A DNA stretch of 64,000 nt from Tulasnella sp. 424 (GCA_019633425.1 WSUB01000005.1:1-64000), one strand, 5' to 3'. Numbered from the stretch's first letter, positions 11,230-24,621 are shown. Notes: generated by a model from the letters alone, not told the origin. Translations and numbers: made by a program.

Positions 11230-14200
11230 ATGCCAAAATCAAAGTCCTCAAGGGGAGGAAACTATCCTTTCTCATTTGCATCAACATCGGTCACTCATTC
11301 CCAATCAAACCAGCCTCGACTCAAACCTGACCTCGATGATTTCCACAACGTATACGAATATGCGGAGGACGAGTTGGGGCGCGGTCGAAGGAGTTATGTG
11401 CAACCTCTATTCTCGGCTGGGGAGCTAAAAGAGCTCGGCGTCGACAAGAGCACGGCGAGGAGCGATGAGGAGGCCGAGAACGAACGCTTCGACGAAGTAG
11501 GAAATATGGATAGAGCCGGTGTGGTAGACGATGAAGATGACGAAGAACTTGACTCAGATGAAGCATTTGGAGAAAGTGATGATGACGAAGGTCTGATACA
11601 GCGTCATAGAGTAAGCGGGATGCATCGGTTGAGCGATATTGTTCTCCGACCATGTGTTGACTTCAAGTCCTCCTCACAGAATCATGACGAGACAGAGGGC
11701 TACAACTCAAGCGCCGATGAGGGTGACGTTCAGGCTTTGGATGACTATATAATGGATCTGCCTCAGAAAAAGAGGAAGGTGGACGAGGAAGCAGATGGGC
11801 CGCGCCAGAGGCGGAGAGTTCTGCCCGAGAGAACCGAAATTGGCTTGGAAGGAGAGTTTGGAGGCACAGGTCTACCGGGTACATTACTCCCTTTCTAAAA
11901 CGTACCCGATGAGGCTCCAAGCTAACCACATTCATTAGCAAAATTGCGACTGGAGGACCTGTTGAGCCCAGAGACATTTCCCTCTGATGAAATTAGGTTC
12001 CTCAAAACCTTGAAATTGTCTGCTAAGGCGCTCAAGTCTGCGTCGGGTACCTCCCAGCCCTTGGCGACCCCTTTGCCACTGCGCCTCCAATCCCGCGTGG
12101 AACGCCAGGCGGCATACCGAAAAACGAAAGATGAAGTGGAAAAGTGGGGTCCCGCGATGCGATTATTGGAAAAGGTGGTATTATATTCGGGCATGGTTTT
12201 GAAAGCTGCTGACCAGATGTGATGAACAGTCGGAGCATCTCTCGTTTCCTCTCCAAACGCCTACCACCTCAGTCCGCTCCTCTACAGGAGAACTTGTTGG
12301 CACTTTCCAGGCGAGTACTCGCTCCTCCTTCCCCCCACCACGCACTTATGTATGACACACAGCCTGCAAATGATATGGAGTCCGCCGTCGATCGCCTTCT
12401 CAAACGAGCAAGGCTTCGGGACGACATCGAATCAAGGGAAACCGAATTAGACGCAAAAATTGCATCCATCGAAGAAATACGCGCCAGGCAAGCGGAGCTA
12501 CGTCGAGCTCGCGAATCCATGTCAAGAGCCCAGGTCAAGGCGGCGAGAATGGCCAGAATTAAGAGCAAGATGTATCGGAAGATCAAGCGCAGAGAGAAGG
12601 AGAAGGACGTGGCTCGCGCAGAAGACGTGGCTGCCATCGATCCCGACTTGGCAGCGGCAGATAGATTTCAACAAGATTTGGACCGAGCGAGAGAGCGTGC
12701 AACGCTACGACACAAGAACGGTTCAAAATGGATTCGGGCCTCCCGCATTGGGACGGACGGAAATAAAGAGGTTTCCAGAGGAGTGGTTGAAATGTCACAA
12801 AAGGCCGAAGCTTTGCGCGAGAAGATTTCTGGCACTCGAGATGACAGTTCGGAGTCGGTCTCGGAGACCGACGACGGGGTGGATGCGGTCGAACAAGCCT
12901 TAGAGGAACTAGATGGGTTGCAAAAGGATGGATCAGATCAGCCAACTTCAGCTTCTGGCGTTTTTGCAATGAAGTTTATGCAGGATTCCATGGCTAGGCA
13001 GATCATGCGAGTAGACCAAGAAATGCTCAAATTTAGGAGCGAGTTGGAACAATCAGACGTCTCCGAAGACCCCCAGCACCGCTTACCCGCCTCATTCGTT
13101 CACAATGTGAACGTCGATGGAAATGAAGGCCGGTTTCGCTTTAATGGCAAGGTAACTGGAGTGCGTCTCCATTTTCTTCTATGCATTTCCTTCCGCTCCT
13201 TAGTCTAACCTTCCGATTATTCAGTCTGATATCACACCATCACAAACTCTCGACAACTCGAAATCGAATGAGAGGAATACTGGAGAACCCCCCCTCACAA
13301 GAATGGGAGCAGATGTGTCCCAGTCAAACGTCGCCAGCAGTGCAACCGGCATTGTCTCTAATCCGTGGCTCGCAGGCCGACCCTCAACGACAACCAGCAG
13401 AATTTCTCGCAAGTTCAACCAAGTCGTTGTTGGTAAAAATAGCGATGCTGCCGAGAAATCCCTCGCTTTGCTCAAGAAGCGGCAGGCAAACGCAGGTTTT
13501 GCAGACACGGATGACGCTCGTGTTGATATTTCTTTGGCTGCAACACTTCAAAAGGCAAGCGCCGACATGCCGCTTCAAGTCTCGAGTTCTTCTGGTCCGA
13601 ACGAAGCATTCAAGAGAAGGAATGCAAAGGTCCCTGTCGCTCCCCATAGCCATAATTCCAGCGATCAGGCAACAATGGTAAACACAATACGAGGCCATTC
13701 GAATGCGGAAGGCCAATCGGACGCAGACACCGCTGAGGACGAGTTACACCTTGGTGACGCCGCGTTGCACCATAAGCAACTCGTGGCCAGAGCCTTTGCT
13801 CAGGACAGTGTCATTGAGGTTGGTTGTTGGGAATCCCCTACATGACTTGAATAACATCCGTTCTGTGACAGGAATTCGCGAGGGATAAGGCCGTTACTAT
13901 TGCAGGAGAGTCTGCATCATCGATAAATGATCAAGCACTGCCTGGTTGGGTTGGTATCGGTTATTCCATCAAAACGCCGAATAAAAAATTGCTGACGTTC
14001 ACGGTAGGGATCCTGGACGGGAGCTGGCGTCGATACCAAGTACAAGGCTCGGCCACAACCGACATCATCCACGAAATCAGTGCCTAGGAGAGATTCAGGC
14101 AAGGCACACGTGATAATTTCCGAGAAGCGAGATGCGAAAGCGGCCAAGTATCAAGTGAAAGATATCCCATTCCCATATACGAGTCGAGCTCAGTACGAGA

Positions 14201-14392
14201 GGAGTCTCGAGGCGCCTCTTGGGAGGGAGTGGAACACCAGACTCGGACATCAGAAAGCGGTACTTCCTCGCGTGTCTGCCAAGGTGAGCTATTTCATTTC
14301 ATATTCAAGCACTTCCGTTGGAACAATTTGGATGACAAACACTCTTGCATCAGATGGGTACGGTAATCGAGCCTTTGGAAAAACTGTCATGA
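11230..14392 (+). CDS. UTP14: U3 snoRNA-associated protein UTP14 (small-subunit processome)
   Basis: Nucleolar protein that binds U3 snoRNP and activates the helicase DHR1 during 18S rRNA maturation. The product is highly charged, with acidic runs near residues 95-125 (DDEDDEELDSDEAFGESDDDEG). Mid-protein there are coiled, lysine/arginine-rich helices (SKMYRKIKRREKEKD), the conserved NPWL block, ALPGW, then the family's C-terminal block EKRDAKAAKYQVKDIPFPYTS followed by RAQYERSLEAPLGREWNTR. The last short exon reads MGTVIEPLEKLS and ends at 14392. At least four introns are required, including one that splices ALPGW to GSWTGAG. It starts only about 70 bp after the PIG-A stop on the same strand, and its 3' end faces the WD40 gene with about 80 bp between them. 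Confidence 0.93.
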
Positions 14393-14472
14393 GTAGTGAT
14401 GTACACCTCTACATTCTGATGTATCAGCACGGATTCAATTGTCGACGATTATGTATCTACTATCTCCCTTCT

Positions 14473-16724
14473 CTAAGCTGCGAGGTCATCATAACTAGCG
14501 TTCGCTCGGTCCCGTTCAATGACGTCGTCGAGGGACATGGCGTGCTTCCCAAAACCCTTCCACTCATGCATCGCAACCGTGCTGGCATAGTCTCCGTCCC
14601 ACGCGCATGACATCAGAATTGGAGATTCCGTATGCCAAGAAACATCCCGCACGCAAGGATGAAACCCTCTAGAGGATGCTGTAGGGGTATCGGCACCCGA
14701 CGGGTGACCCGTGATCGGGGATGTTTTTGATCTGTCTAAAACTTGGACCACTCTTCCATCCAAGGACCATATCTAAAAATTCATATCAAGAACGTGAGGA
14801 TCGCCCGAGAATCCAGATTGCAGGCACTCACATGAATTCGCCCATCAGAGGAGCCAGAGTAGATATAAGCGCCTCCTGTCGTCTCGATGGGGCTGAAGTG
14901 ACATCTTATCAAGGTACGTAGTACCGAGTGGCCTTTATAACGCATTACAGATGTGTCTAAAGGATGAGCGGCATGTCGCGGTTTGCGGTAAGGGCTCGTT
15001 CTAAAGAGACGAGAGGGCTAAGATGTGCGGCCGACAGAGGCCTTGAGATAAATCCTCACCTATAGTCGAACCCGTCATGCCCATACTGGTTTCTTCCATT
15101 CCAGTCATTATGGCTTCGCATTTTCCTGAGGTCCCAGAGACGCAAGACTTGATCTTTTCCATTTGAAATAACGTATCGTCCATCGCCCTTGGGCGCGACG
15201 TGTGCTATTCCTTCGGTATGACCGATGAGCACTCCGCTAGGTTTGTGAGATGAACCCAGACTTCGCCTATCCCAAACTTTGAGGCTAGTGTCGTCGCTAG
15301 CGCTGACAAGGACGTTCCCGCTACTAGTATCTGCCCAACAGCAACTATTGATGTCGTCACTATGTGCGTTGATACCCAGAGTGCGACGCATTTTGCCGAG
15401 GTCGTAGACAAAAAGAGCCCCTCCACTACCTCCAGCAATGACTTCTCTGCCGTCTGCGCTGAATCGACAGGAGAAAATCCCCACGCGGTAATCGTACCAC
15501 GAGTTATTTGTGGAACGGCCCAAGTGGAGCTGAACTTGTTCCTCGTCAGGTTCTTGGGTTTTCACCATATGCAGAGTGGAGTCCTAAGTGGTGATCGGGA
15601 GAATTTGTTAAAGTAGTATTATGGAGGACGATTGGCTAATGACTAACCAAGCTCGAGTACAGGAGGGCCGAATTATCAGGACTGAGATGAGAATCGGTAA
15701 TTGTCCACCCCTCGCCCAATCCATGTATCGTTTTGGTAAGCTTCATGGATGTAAGGTGATCGGAATGCATGGATGCAGTGGTGCGACTGAGAGGGGTGAT
15801 AGGTGCCGTCGTATCGTAGATGCGTAGGTCGAAATCTTTGCAGCAGGTATAGTAAAAGCTAGAGTCTTCAAGCAAGATATGTGAAAAGGGTAAGAGAGCC
15901 TAAGAGCCGAGTAATGGTAGACTAACCTGCTGAGAATTGGCCGACATAAGCCCTGGAATGATAGGTGGCGACGACAGTGCCGTTGGTATTTGGTAAGAGG
16001 TCCTACCGTGTGGAATCAGTGACAGCGAAAAGAGAGATTGTTATCCATGGAACCTACCGCGCAAACTTGCTCGAGATTCGAGGTTCGAGTCCGGAGACGC
16101 TGACCATAAATTCTTTGGCGGAGAGACGTGAAATTGGGAGCGTTCTGGCGGGCGAAGGAGTGTATTCGACCGAACTCCCCACTTTGGAGAAGTTCAGTAC
16201 CTCCTGGGAGAGGGAATTTGCTGTCTCGATACCCTCCTTTAGATGAGCTCCAGCCACTAAGAAAAGGACAGGGTCAGAACCAAAGCTGAACCTGGTTTAG
16301 ACTGGAATGAAAGGACTTGCGCGGGATCTTGTTCCTCATCTGATGATAAGTCGACAGAAGCGCCGGCTGCAGGACGGCGTATCAGCGACCCATAGCGGAG
16401 CAGCAAGTTCACGATGGTGCTTCGCGCTCTGTCGTCTGCCACAAAAGCGGGGTCTAGCGCTGCAGATCTGGAAGTAAGTGCAACGAAAGCGGGAGGGAAA
16501 ACAGTGGACTTACCTGAGATATCGAACTGGAGTCCCTGGTCATCATTGTCTCCTTCATCTTCTGATTCTTCCTGCATGTCTTGACCGGCCTCTGAGAACT
16601 CATCCTCGTCCTCATCAGGGCTAGGATGATCGTAGGGTGGAAAGTATTCGTCGTCGTCGTCGTCGTCGTTACCACCATCATTGAAGTGGTTTAGTGAAAT
16701 GGGTCTATCTTCGTCACTGCTCAT
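14473..16724 (-). CDS. WD40 repeat protein, DCAF11/LEC14B-like
   Basis: Beta-propeller protein of the DDB1-CUL4-associated factor 11 family, so a likely substrate receptor for a CUL4 ubiquitin ligase. It begins MSSDEDRPISLNHF at 16724 with a strongly acidic N-terminal region (a run of Asp codons near 16645-16665). After intron-separated exons come WD repeats: YYTCCKDFDLRIYD, the family-typical VGIFSCRFSADGREVIAGG, then DDINSCCWADTSSGNVLVSASD, LKVWDRRSLGS, LIGHTEGIAHVAPKGDGRY and SNGKDQVLRLWDLRKMRSH. The final exon has FHPCVRDVSWH and ILMSCAWDGD and ends at 14473. The DDxN...CWAD / SKGD-like / RYxISNxKDQ pattern is what separates this family from other WD40 proteins. Confidence 0.85.
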
Positions 16725-17309
16725 GGTTAGATGGTGGTGGAGGGAAGAGTGGAGGTGGACGGGGCAGCCAGGAACGGAATTAGATTAGATAAGTGGAGGT
16801 GCGGCGATCCGGAGACGTCAAAATGCCGAGATATATAAATGTCGACATCTTGCATGGTAAATCCAATCCGTCGAGTTGAACTAATACGTAGCTGGTTGAA
16901 ACTGAAAGAATAGCGGTGTGCACATCCGGGGGAACCCGTAAAGCGCAGAGCTCAATCAGAGGCTGAGCACAAGGAATGGCTGGTGTCTCCTCAAGACAGC
17001 GTTGAAAGTTACGGTGTTGCTCTGGTCGGTAGGTGGCGATGGAAGGGGGTACGTCGGTGTTGCGACGAGTGTCGAGGGTCCACGTGGAAAGCAGTCAGGG
17101 GCTGTTTCCTTTCACTCTCGTCTGCAACCCACTCACTACTCACTCGCCAACGCTCTCCCTTCCCTTCCACCATCTTTCAACGGCCCTTCAACGACACGCT
17201 AGACTACCCGCAATCCATTCATCATCATCTCCCAGCTTTTCACGCACGCTTATTCGGCCTCCTCCGATCAAAAGTGTTTTTCACGTAAACGTACCGACGA
17301 CCGCTCTCG
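16725..17309. promoter_or_regulatory. Divergent promoter region between the DCAF11-like gene and the coiled-coil gene
   Basis: 585 bp without a supported exon. From about 17100 to 17300 the plus strand is strongly C/T-rich, a common feature of basidiomycete 5' UTRs. No TATA box at a convincing distance was identified. Confidence 0.4.
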
Positions 17310-19958
17310 ATGGCAACTCCAACGACTAGTACGCGTTCTCCAGCAACCAGAAGAGGAGGAACGCAAGGCTCGAATTCATCTGCCCCGGCCAACGCCCAAA
17401 TCTCCGCTGTACGTGGAGGCACCACAGCCAGGTCCGCCGTCTCGCCTCGCGTTGCCGCTGGACCCCTGAGCGCGTCCGGCAGACGGGGTTCAATTCGTGC
17501 CTCGCCCACCCCACCGCCCATCCCAACGTCAGATTACTCGAAAGTTACCTACGAGTCTCTCGAAGCCGCTCTGAAAAAAGAGACCGAGGAAAAGGAAGCC
17601 GTCAGTCATTCTTCCATCTCTTTTCCTCGTGCACTAACCCATTACGCGCATACAGTTGCTTCTCCGTATTCAAGCGCATGAGCAAGCCATATCTACGGCC
17701 AATCAAGCCAATGGCACCTTGACCTCTGCCCTGACATCAGCGGAAACCCGCCTCGTCGAACTCTATGCGGAGCAAAATCGCATGGAGGAAGAACTCGCCG
17801 CAAAGCTTGAAATCATCGAAAAGCTACGTATCCAAGTCAAGGAGCTTGAAAAGGAGAAAAGAGACGCGATTCGTCGATATAATGAGCAGGTGTGTCCCGC
17901 ACTCTGCCCTTGGGATACGCGGATCCCCCTTACCGTGCACCCCACCCCCCCTTGTAGACAGCGACTTTTGAAGCAGAGAGGCAGACCTTTTATGACAGCG
18001 AGCAGCATCTCAAATCGCGCATTCAAAGCCTTTCCCAAGCTCGCCGTCGTTCGTCGCCTCGCCGCTCTCCATCCATCGCCTCCAAAGACTTGGATGACGA
18101 AGATGAGGCCATAACCGCTACTTCACCTTCCCAAACATCCCGAACCGAGGATCCCACTCCAACGGAAGGAGAGGAATCCGAGCCTGCGGAAATGACCGCT
18201 CTCCGGCTCGAGCTGACAACCCTATCGACCTCTCATACTTCCATGCAAAACACCCTTCACCTCCTGCAGACACAGCTCAATGATCTCAAACGTGTCAATA
18301 ACGAACTACAAGAAGAAAACGAGAGTTATAACATTCTTCTACGCGAGAGGACACTAAATGGTCAATTCGACATCCTTCGGACCACGGCTGCTGGGCATAG
18401 CCGCGATGACGATGACGACGAGGTAGCTTCCTCGCCTGTCGACGAGAAGAACTTGGAACGCGAAGGGCGATCCCGCTCTGTACACGCACGCTCAACTTTA
18501 GATGTCGTCCTGGAGCATGACGAAATACACGGCCCAGCTGCAGCGCTTCGCCGAGAGGAGTCTCCAGCATCCCGACACTCGAAGCGTTCACGACGTGGCG
18601 GTCCCCGAAACAGCTCCCCTATTACCCGGGGAGAGTCTCTCGCGGACTTGCCCGTCGCAGGTCCTGGCCTCGACTTGGCTGCTGAACTCGGAAGGGCAGA
18701 GAACAAGGACATTCTCGAGGGCAACACAGAACCTGCTGGACAGATCAATAAGTCTGCCCAGGTGGTCGATTCTGCAGAGGTGCAAGGTACGGTACCACGC
18801 TTCGAATCTATTCAGCTTCTGGCTAAATGTACTGCCATAGCTTTACGCTCAGAAGTCAAAGCCCTCAAGGATGCCAACAAGGCTCTCTCCCTCTACGCGT
18901 CCAAGATTATTGATAGGATCATTTCCCAGGAGGGGTTCGAGCACGTTCTTGCCGTGGACTACGATGCCAGCAAGAAAGACAAACCTAAGGATGTTCCTGC
19001 CGCTGAGAAGCCCAAACCAGCATCTAAACCCCGACCAAGATCATCGTTCTTCCCTTCAATGGGTGTACCAGAGGACCGACCCCCCAAGCCTCTCGAAAGC
19101 ACACCGCCCGCAATGAATCGTGCAACATCCGAGTCCATATTCTCCGGCGCGTCATCTTCAGCGATGGCCACTACGTCCTCAGCACCTCTTCCCTCCCCTT
19201 CACCTGCAACCAACCCCTCCACTCCAAATGTTTCTACCGAGTCCGCTGCCGACAAGCGCACCCGCCGAACTCTTTCAATGGACTGGAAGGGAATCACTAA
19301 TTTGTTTGGTGGGGGGTCCGGTGCCTCACCAGCTGAAGTAAAGTCCGACAAGTTGCGACCTTTAACCCTCAGGGCGGGCACCAGCATAAATGGACAGGGA
19401 ACCACCAGTGTCCCATCATCGACCTCATTTGCGCGAAAAGTGGAGACCATCGAGGATGAGAACGATCGCCGGGAGCGGGAACGCATGCTAGCGACCATGA
19501 AGCTCATGGGCATCGAAAATCCTTCCGTCGCTTCCCCTTTGGCCAAGTCGACTTCGAACGTGAGCCCCATTCCCACCCCACCTGAGGCGCCAACGCCACC
19601 TCCAGGCAGCCGGGTACCTTTTTTTACTCGCCTGAGGTCCTCTGAGGCCGTTCCCCAAGTTCCAGCGGCACCCCTGACTGCTGAGGCACTTGAACGTGCT
19701 GAAGCCGAATCAAGCATCGCCGCGCTAGACGCAAAGGAGAAGACGTTGACTGCCGAGTATGCCAAAGGAAAGAGTGCTAGCACATTTACCGAACTCAACG
19801 GAGGGCGTTTGAGCGACGGTTATCGAAAGAAGAACAGTCAAAAGAGCGCCAGCGGCGGGGGTCGTGGAAGGGCGAGCGTTGATGTGGGAGACGACGGTAG
19901 CAACCACTCCAGAGCAGGAAGTGTCAACACGTTGTTCTCTGCCGGAACCATGGAATAG
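17310..19958 (+). CDS. Coiled-coil protein of unknown function
   Basis: I do not recognise this family by name. The start exon encodes a Ser/Thr/Ala-rich head (MATPTTSTRSPATRRGG). After an intron comes a long heptad-type coiled coil (LLLRIQAHEQAISTANQANG, then EELAAKLEIIEKLRIQVKEL and onward), followed by a second coiled coil (MTALRLELTTLSTSHTSMQN, LQTQLNDLKRVNNELQEENE) ending in NILLRERTLNGQFDILR. A third helical piece (ALKDANKALSLYASKIIDRI) lies about two-thirds along. The rest is disordered, with Pro/Ser-rich runs and scattered basic patches (RRTLSMDWKGITNLFGG). The total is roughly 790 residues. The architecture suggests a scaffold, perhaps for cytoskeleton or membrane traffic, but that is inference. 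Confidence 0.8.
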
Positions 19959-20367
19959 TTTCCAAAAAGAAGATGCTTGGCACCACGAAATCTTGTGACG
20001 CATCTCTTTCTACGTACATGCAAGATAAAGGAAATTTCTTTTCTTGTGAAGATTTTTGAGACGATTGCTAGTACTTTTTCTTTATCATAGTGTTGTTCTT
20101 GCCTAGCTTCTGTTGTGTAATGAGTTCCGCCTATGCCATAGTTTACTATTGACGCGTCCGAGGTCACGGGATCGTGTTTTTCTACCAAAGAGTTTGCTTT
20201 GCTGCCGCGTCTCAACTCGAACACCATCACCTCCCCCCAAGTTCGCTCGACGCTGACCACAGCGACGCGACACCACGACCCAGCCCTATCTCCCGCCAGG
20301 TGAACCTTTCGGCTCTTGACTCTTGGATACTCCTTGCAATCTTATCGAGGGCTCCCCGGCTCTCTTA
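19959..20367. promoter_or_regulatory. 3' UTR of the coiled-coil gene and promoter of the next gene
   Basis: No exon supported. The first part is AT-rich and fits a 3' UTR. The part from about 20200 is C/A-rich and leads to the start codon at 20368. Confidence 0.4.
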
Positions 20368-23300
20368 ATGGAAAACGTCCCCACCCATCATTCAGTTTTG
20401 TCGTCCAGGACCAACACTCAATCTCCTCGCGAATCTACTCTCAAACCTAAAGCACTGAGTCCTTTCAACACCAAGGAACCCTCAAACAGCTCACTGGGTG
20501 ATACCACTGCTACTACTGTGTCCCATTTTCCTCCGTCAGAATTGGAATCTCCACTCCGACACGCGGCACACGAAACAACAAGCGCAAGTACCGACGCCAG
20601 TCGATCCCATCTCAAATCGTATATACCGTCTTCTCTTAGCCAATTCCGTGAAGGCAATTCTCTTCAGCGTGAAATGGCTCGCCCTGATTCCGTGAGTGAT
20701 ACGCGAAGAAAGCCGATCTTCGAATTTCGCCTGGCCCCAGCTCCTCACGTCATGCTGTTTCTCGTAGTCTCTATCCTCACGAAAGCGCTCTAGACAGACT
20801 GGGGGGTCCTCGAGCGGAATCGAGCCCCGACCTGTCATCCTAGACTCTCCCAATCCCAAAGCTCGAAAGCAAAGGAAAACAACCCCCGTTCATGAGGAAA
20901 GCGAAGAGGAAGAAGACCTTGGCCTTCACCCGCAGGCACATCCAGATTCCGCGACAAATGGTCCATCCCCATCGAAACCTGGTCCAAAACGGCGCTCGCA
21001 AAGAAAGCAGCCCGGTGGCCCCGAAACAAGTTCTACGCCGGCCCAGAAAGTCAGAAATCCCAAAGCCCCGAAGACAGAAAGAAAGACGCGCAGGCAGGGT
21101 GGGTCATCCAATACTCAAAAGTCTCGCCGCAAGAGTGCTCCCTCTCTGCCGCTTCTTGCGGACGAGCCCGAACCCGAGAGTGAGGGAGAGGATCCCCTCT
21201 TACTTATAGGCAAAGACGAGTGGGTCCCGGTGCCCTGGAGGCCTTCCCCCACGAACACTGGAATCGGCTACGTCAAAAAGGAAGAAGAGGAAGTCCAAGT
21301 CGGTCTTGACTGGGAGGGCCAGGAACCTACCCCCGATTCAGGCGCAGAGTCGAGAGCCAGCAGGACGGGCGACGAGTTCGTTGATATGGCTCCTCACCGA
21401 TTGGCTGAGGGCGGACAGCCAGAAAGTGACATTGGGCAATCCGTCCCCCCTGTGTCTCGTTCCCTATTCGCTGTTTCCCCGTCGCATGACAGTACTTCCG
21501 CGGACGTACGTCCTGAAGCTGAAGATAGCTTTCTTTCGGTCCATCCGGACGCCGACTCATCCTTCGTCGGTATGGAAATCGAATCGGACGAGGATGTTAC
21601 CGAATTCACGGTGCCTTTACGGCTGGAGTCACCACCGCCACGTAGGCGGAGGAGCAGCAATGTGTCGCAGAGGGAGGAAACCCCAGGTTTCGATCTCCAT
21701 CCAGGGACGACCTCACCCAGACATTTACTTGGTGGTCCCGAGAACGCTATGGAGGCGACGGATCAAAAGAGTGCCCGAACTATCTTCCGCCAGTTGCTTC
21801 AGTCGACACCTGCCAAAGTCAATGGCTCCAGACCACCAGCAATGTCTCGTGTTACCCCCATCACATCGTTCGGATCACAACGTCGAGCTCTGACCTCCTC
21901 CCCGTACCCTTCCCCTCGGTTCACTGGACAGAAGTTGGGGAGCCTCTCCCCAGAAAAGGGAGTCGGACCGAGCCGTGGCGTCCATCCCAAATTACGTGCT
22001 CTCGATATCCAAGAAGCGGCAAAGGCTACAAACCAGCACAATGATGCCGACTCAGCGCAGCAGGAACTTGCGATCGATGGACCTGCCATCCACTCTCCGA
22101 GCTTCCAAGTACCCAACAAGCCGGAGTTTGACGATCTGGATTTAGAAGAGGATGACGGCGGACTACCTCCGCAGGATAGCCCAGTCCAGGGTAGCGGCGA
22201 CGCGGATATTCGAATGGAAGAAGACGAAACTGACGAAGAAGAACTCGAAAACTCACTTCGTGTTGAACGCGAACTCACTGAGGGATTGAGTGATGAAGAC
22301 CCAGACCCTATCGAGAGACACGCCAGGGATCCTATCCCAGACCCCGTCCCATCAACGCCGTTAGACGAACCAGGAAGTTCCACTCCACACCATGCCTTTA
22401 GGTTATTCGCAGAGTCGCCAAGCTCCGATGACGGGTTGATACCGCTATTTGATCTACAACCAACCTCAGCTTCCGTGGCCACGCCTGCACAGCCGATCCT
22501 TCCGCCTGCCAACTCAATGGAGGGACAAGCACTCCTCCCATCCTTGGAATTGAGAGCACCTGCAGCACCCGGTCAGTCTGAAACTAGTGATCAAGACACG
22601 GAACCCGAGTCTTCTGATGACGGAGGCCCTCCGGTGGTGGAAATTACAAGTAAAGAGCCCATGGCTGCCGCCCGAGCCGCAGCCATCCTCAAACATGTAA
22701 GTCACAAATTATCTCCTAATGCGGCACTCTGTTGAACGTCTACCTACAGTGGCATCATTACAGCGAAGAACGCGCAAAGTTAAGGTTACACCGGCGACGT
22801 AGCTCCACGACCAGTCTCAATCTGTCAACGCCACCCATTCCGGGACGGAACCAACCCTCCTTCATGAACCTTTTAGTCAATAGACAAACAGGATCAAATG
22901 CAAGTCCAGTCCCCCAACACGTGTTAAAGATGGCTGAAGCCGAGGTACTGGCCACTCCTCCGCGTTTCCTGCCGAGTGTGCCCGGCCATGCTGATACCCA
23001 AGGATCAAAAGAGGCCTCGTTGGAGCCTCGTTTTGCCACACCCCTCCATCGAGTGCCATCCATTCCTGAAATTGTAATCAATCCTGCCTCCTCTCGTCCG
23101 TCTGTCGACGAAGCAGCCTATCTAAGGGAGGAAGGTAGGCCGTGGACCAAAACGGACTGGAAGGCTCTGGAGAATTGCCTTCTTAGTGAACGTCGACGGA
23201 TCGCCCAACGATTTGGCCTTCAAGAGAAACAGGTCGATGTTGGTGAAGTGGATATTGATATCGTGGTGAAGGCGTTTGTGGACCAAAACCGACTTGTGGG

Positions 23301-24621
23301 TGACGAGGAGGAGGAGTGGGATGAGGAGGGCGAATGGGACAGGTAAGCTGATTAGCATCACGTATTTACGGCCGGACGCGCTGACTTGTCATAACAAAGT
23401 GACAAAATACGGCGGCGTTGTATTGCCCTTCAAGTTCGACATAGTCAACAACCGGCAGGTTCGATTGTTGTTCCGGGATCTCCGCTCGTCATCCCCATTA
23501 CTCCCCAGCAGAGTCGTCAAACGACGCCAGTAGGATCCTTCGTAGGCGAGCTCGCGGCACTGTCAGGGTCTGGACAACCTTTGAAAACTCAACGCTCGAT
23601 ATCCCCTCTCGTCCCACTCCCGACCACTCTCCTGGCACCTCGCTATGTACACCTATACGAAGAGGCATCTGCTATCGCAGGTTTATCCTCGGAAGAACAT
23701 GATCCCAACTCGTCGGGTGGTAGTACCCTCCCCCGCCCTCCCCATCATTTACCAACCCCAAGTGATGGCTTGTCACAAGAAGGGGGCATTCGGAGCGGAC
23801 CTCCCAGTCGGATTCCTGTTCCACTCACTAGAGATCGCAAGCCCTCTTCTGTGGGATCACAGCAGTCACAGGCATCCCTACCACTACCCCCTGCTCGTCC
23901 CACAAGTTCGGGTCCCTTGCCAGTCCAGACAACGCCTTCGACTGCCAGTCGGGTTTGGGGGTTCCTTGGGTTGCGAGGTGTCCTCCGCGGCAATTCCAAG
24001 TCCATACCATCCCCTAGCCCTGCTCCAAAACAAGGCAAACCTCGCATCCCTTCACCGTCACCAGACTCCACCGTAGCGCACTCCCCTTCTACTACCCTCC
24101 ACATTCCCATTAAACCTCAGGTTCAGACGGAAGCGACTCCAGACACCTCGCGCGTGCTAAAGCGGACCGCGTCACCGATCCCGGTTGCACAAGTTATAAT
24201 CCCAGTATCAAAGTCCAAAGAAGACCTGACCCATATCGAGCCAACGCCTCCGAGACCTGCTCCCCGGATTCCCCATCCAAAGGAGCTTGTCGCTCTTCAT
24301 CCTGTTCCTCCAAAGCCTTCAGAACCCCGAATGATGCAACCTCGCCGAAGCTCTGGAGGTTCGGTCAAAGACCTCGTCAAGACCTTCGAAACTCTTGAAA
24401 GTCAGAACGCCCGTGAACGAGAAGGTCTCAAAAACAACCCCGTGACCCGCCGGAGATTCGGCAGCGGTCCGTCTTTGAGAAGGGTAGCCTCAAATCTGTC
24501 GACATGCAGCGTGATCAGTGCGGATACATCGGATCAGGATAGATCCATGGACGAGTTGCCTAGTTCGCTGTCCTGCAGTCCAGCCCCGCATCACGCTACG
24601 CCTGGGAAATCTCCGGCCTAA
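20368..24621 (+). CDS. Large disordered protein with a conserved C-terminal helical block, function unknown
   Basis: Four exons join in one frame. The first ends at a GTGAGT donor near 20692. The second begins about 20771 (SLSSRKRSRQTGGSS) and runs to about 22695. The third (about 22750-23342) carries HYSEERAKLRLHRR and the most conserved-looking part, WTKTDWKALENCLLSERRRI with VDVGEVDIDIVVKAF. The fourth (from about 23399, DKIRRRCIALQVRHSQQ) runs to TAA at 24619-24621. Most of the roughly 1,350 residues are Ser/Pro/Glu-rich with acidic clusters and basic KRRSQRK-like patches, so a nuclear location is likely. The WTKxDWKxLE plus WDxDKxRRRCxAL pattern is reminiscent of a SANT/Myb-like helical module, but I cannot assign a family. 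Confidence 0.75.

Noticed and set aside
16065..16097. A GGTTCGAGTCC-like stretch resembling a tRNA T-loop
   Set aside because: It lies within an exon of the WD40 gene on the opposite strand and no acceptor stem, D arm or anticodon arm can be drawn around it.
18959..19798. A 279-codon minus-strand frame inside the coiled-coil gene
   Set aside because: Mirror of a long Ser/Pro-rich coding exon; such antisense frames are common with this codon usage.
21799..22512. A 237-codon Ser-rich minus-strand frame inside the large disordered gene
   Set aside because: Antisense shadow of the plus-strand exon, which is longer and spliced at both ends.
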